64,000 nucleotides of DNA from Comamonas sp. lk. GTDB taxonomy: Bacteria > Pseudomonadota > Gammaproteobacteria > Burkholderiales > Burkholderiaceae_C. The notes below the pieces were generated by a model that was not told the DNA's origin, made no database searches, and saw only the letters and a list, made by a program, of their open reading frames with translations. Location of the stretch: contig CAMATX010000001.1 of the NCBI GenBank assembly GCA_945861345.1, positions 108,653 through 172,652 of the forward strand. Direction: 5' to 3'. Below are positions 62,590 through 64,000 of the stretch, in pieces. A program made the position numbers and the translations under genes. The first letter of the stretch is position 1; every line of letters begins with the position of its first letter.

Positions 62590-63842
62590 ACGCCCTGGCC
62601 GCCACTTGGAACCGTTTGCTGGGCGGCAAACCCGCACCCGACAGCGACGTTCTGCCAGTGCGTTTGGGCCGACGTGTCAACTACAACACCACGCCCCAAG
62701 CAAACGGTGCCGCGCATCTGGACAACACCTTGATCGCCGTAGTCGCCACCTTGGTCATCTGGGGCGCTGTGATGGTCTATTCGGCCACGATTGCGATGCC
62801 CGATAACCCAAAATTTGCGAACTACACGCACAACTACTTCTTGGTGCGGCACTTGGCGTCCATTGCCATGGGCGCAGTCGCTTGCGTGCTGGCCTTTCAG
62901 GTACCGGTAGAGAAGTGGGAAAAGCTCGCGCCTATGTTGTTTTTAGCGTCACTGATTTTGCTTGTAGCCGTACTGATCCCGCATGTGGGTAAAGGCGTCA
63001 ACGGCGCCCGGCGCTGGATCGGGCTGGGCATCACCAGTTTTCAACCCTCCGAACTGGCCAAGTTTTCGGCCCTGTTGTATGCCGCTGGCTACATGGTGCG
63101 CAAGATGGATGTCAAAGAAAACTTCTGGGCGGCGGTCTGGCCCATGGCCGCTGCCGTCGGTGTGATGGGCATTTTGCTATTGGCAGAGCCCGACATGGGC
63201 GCGTTTTTGGTGATCGCCATCATCGCCATGGGAATTTTGTTTTTGGGTGGCGTCAATGCCCGCATGTTCTTCCTGATCTCGGGCGTGCTGGTCGCAGCCT
63301 TTGGGCTGATGATTGCCTTTAACGACTACCGCCGCGCCCGCATTTTTGCCTACTTGGACCCCTGGAGCGAGCACAACGCCTTGGCCAAAGGCTACCAACT
63401 GACGCACTCCCTCATCGCGCTGGGGCGGGGCGAAATTTTTGGCGTAGGCCTAGGCGGCAGCGTGGAAAAGTTGCACTGGCTGCCCGAAGCGCATACCGAC
63501 TTTTTGCTCGCCGTGATCGGCGAGGAGTTTGGCCTGGTAGGCGTGCTCGTACTCATTGTCTTGTTTTTGTGGATGACGCGGCGCATCATCCACATCGGCC
63601 GCCAGGCGGTAGCGCTGGACCGGGTTTTTGCCGGTCTGGTCGCGCAGGGCGTGGGCATTTGGATGGGCTTTCAGGCCTTTATCAATATGGGCGTGAACCT
63701 GGGCGCGCTGCCCACCAAAGGCCTGACCCTGCCGCTGATGAGCTACGGTGGCTCGGCCATTTTGATTAATTTGGTGGCGCTGGCCGTGGTGCTGCGCATC
63801 GACTATGAAAACCGCGTGATGGGCCAAGGGGTTCCATCATGA
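62586..63842 (+). CDS. ftsW: Lipid II polymerase/flippase-family division protein FtsW
   Basis: [71 protein letters not shown]. Confidence 0.97.
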   Translation: MNALAATWNRLLGGKPAPDSDVLPVRLGRRVNYNTTPQANGAAHLDNTLIAVVATLVIWGAVMVYSATIAMPDNPKFANYTHNYFLVRHLASIAMGAVACVLAFQVPVEKWEKLAPMLFLASLILLVAVLIPHVGKGVNGARRWIGLGITSFQPSELAKFSALLYAAGYMVRKMDVKENFWAAVWPMAAAVGVMGILLLAEPDMGAFLVIAIIAMGILFLGGVNARMFFLISGVLVAAFGLMIAFNDYRRARIFAYLDPWSEHNALAKGYQLTHSLIALGRGEIFGVGLGGSVEKLHWLPEAHTDFLLAVIGEEFGLVGVLVLIVLFLWMTRRIIHIGRQAVALDRVFAGLVAQGVGIWMGFQAFINMGVNLGALPTKGLTLPLMSYGGSAILINLVALAVVLRIDYENRVMGQGVPS

Positions 63843-64000
63843 CCGGACAGTCCCTGTTGCGCACCCATCGCGCACCCTGCGCTCTGGTGATGGCCGGCGG
63901 CACGGGCGGGCACATCTTCCCAGGCTTGGCCGTGGCGCAGGCCCTGCGCGCGCAGGGTTGGCAGGTGCACTGGCTGGGCGCGCCCGCCAGCATGGAGAGC
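63839..64000 (+). CDS. murG: MurG N-terminal fragment (truncated by window end)
   Basis: [54 protein letters not shown]; 4-bp overlap with ftsW. Confidence 0.95.
   Translation, partial: MTGQSLLRTHRAPCALVMAGGTGGHIFPGLAVAQALRAQGWQVHWLGAPASMES

Overview
The window looks like a contiguous piece of a GC-rich betaproteobacterial chromosome, probably Burkholderiales/Comamonadaceae-like. That placement is inferred from gene content and order; no search was run. It is dominated by core operons. In order: (1) a minus-strand histidine cluster hisG-D-C-B-H-A followed by a truncated hexose-6-P mutarotase-like ORF; (2) bolA, an ABC-2 exporter pair and an mla phospholipid-transport operon (mlaF-E-D-A-C-B); (3) gltB/gltD; (4) a RAYT-type (REP-associated Y1 transposase-like) gene with unusual flanking motifs; (5) dgt, aroB and aroK; (6) a large Ig-repeat lipoprotein gene directly downstream of pilMNOPQ; (7) a PBP1A gene, cyaY, lptM-like, lysA, msrPQ, cytochrome c4 and engB; (8) tandem LpxL-like acyltransferases and metK; (9) a glycosyltransferase/GtrA/ArnT-like module facing a BNR-repeat gene pair; (10) pirin, COG0523/CobW, a single-Cys DksA with a long basic N-terminal extension, and a STAS-like protein; (11) the dcw cluster mraZ-rsmH-ftsL-ftsI-murE-murF-mraY-murD-ftsW-murG (truncated). 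I see no CRISPR array, rRNA, convincing tRNA, prophage or classical defence island. The best candidates for a second look are the Ig-repeat lipoprotein fused transcriptionally to the pil operon, the COG0523/single-Cys DksA pair, the four-copy 10-bp-period MraZ-box array, and the RAYT flanking motifs.
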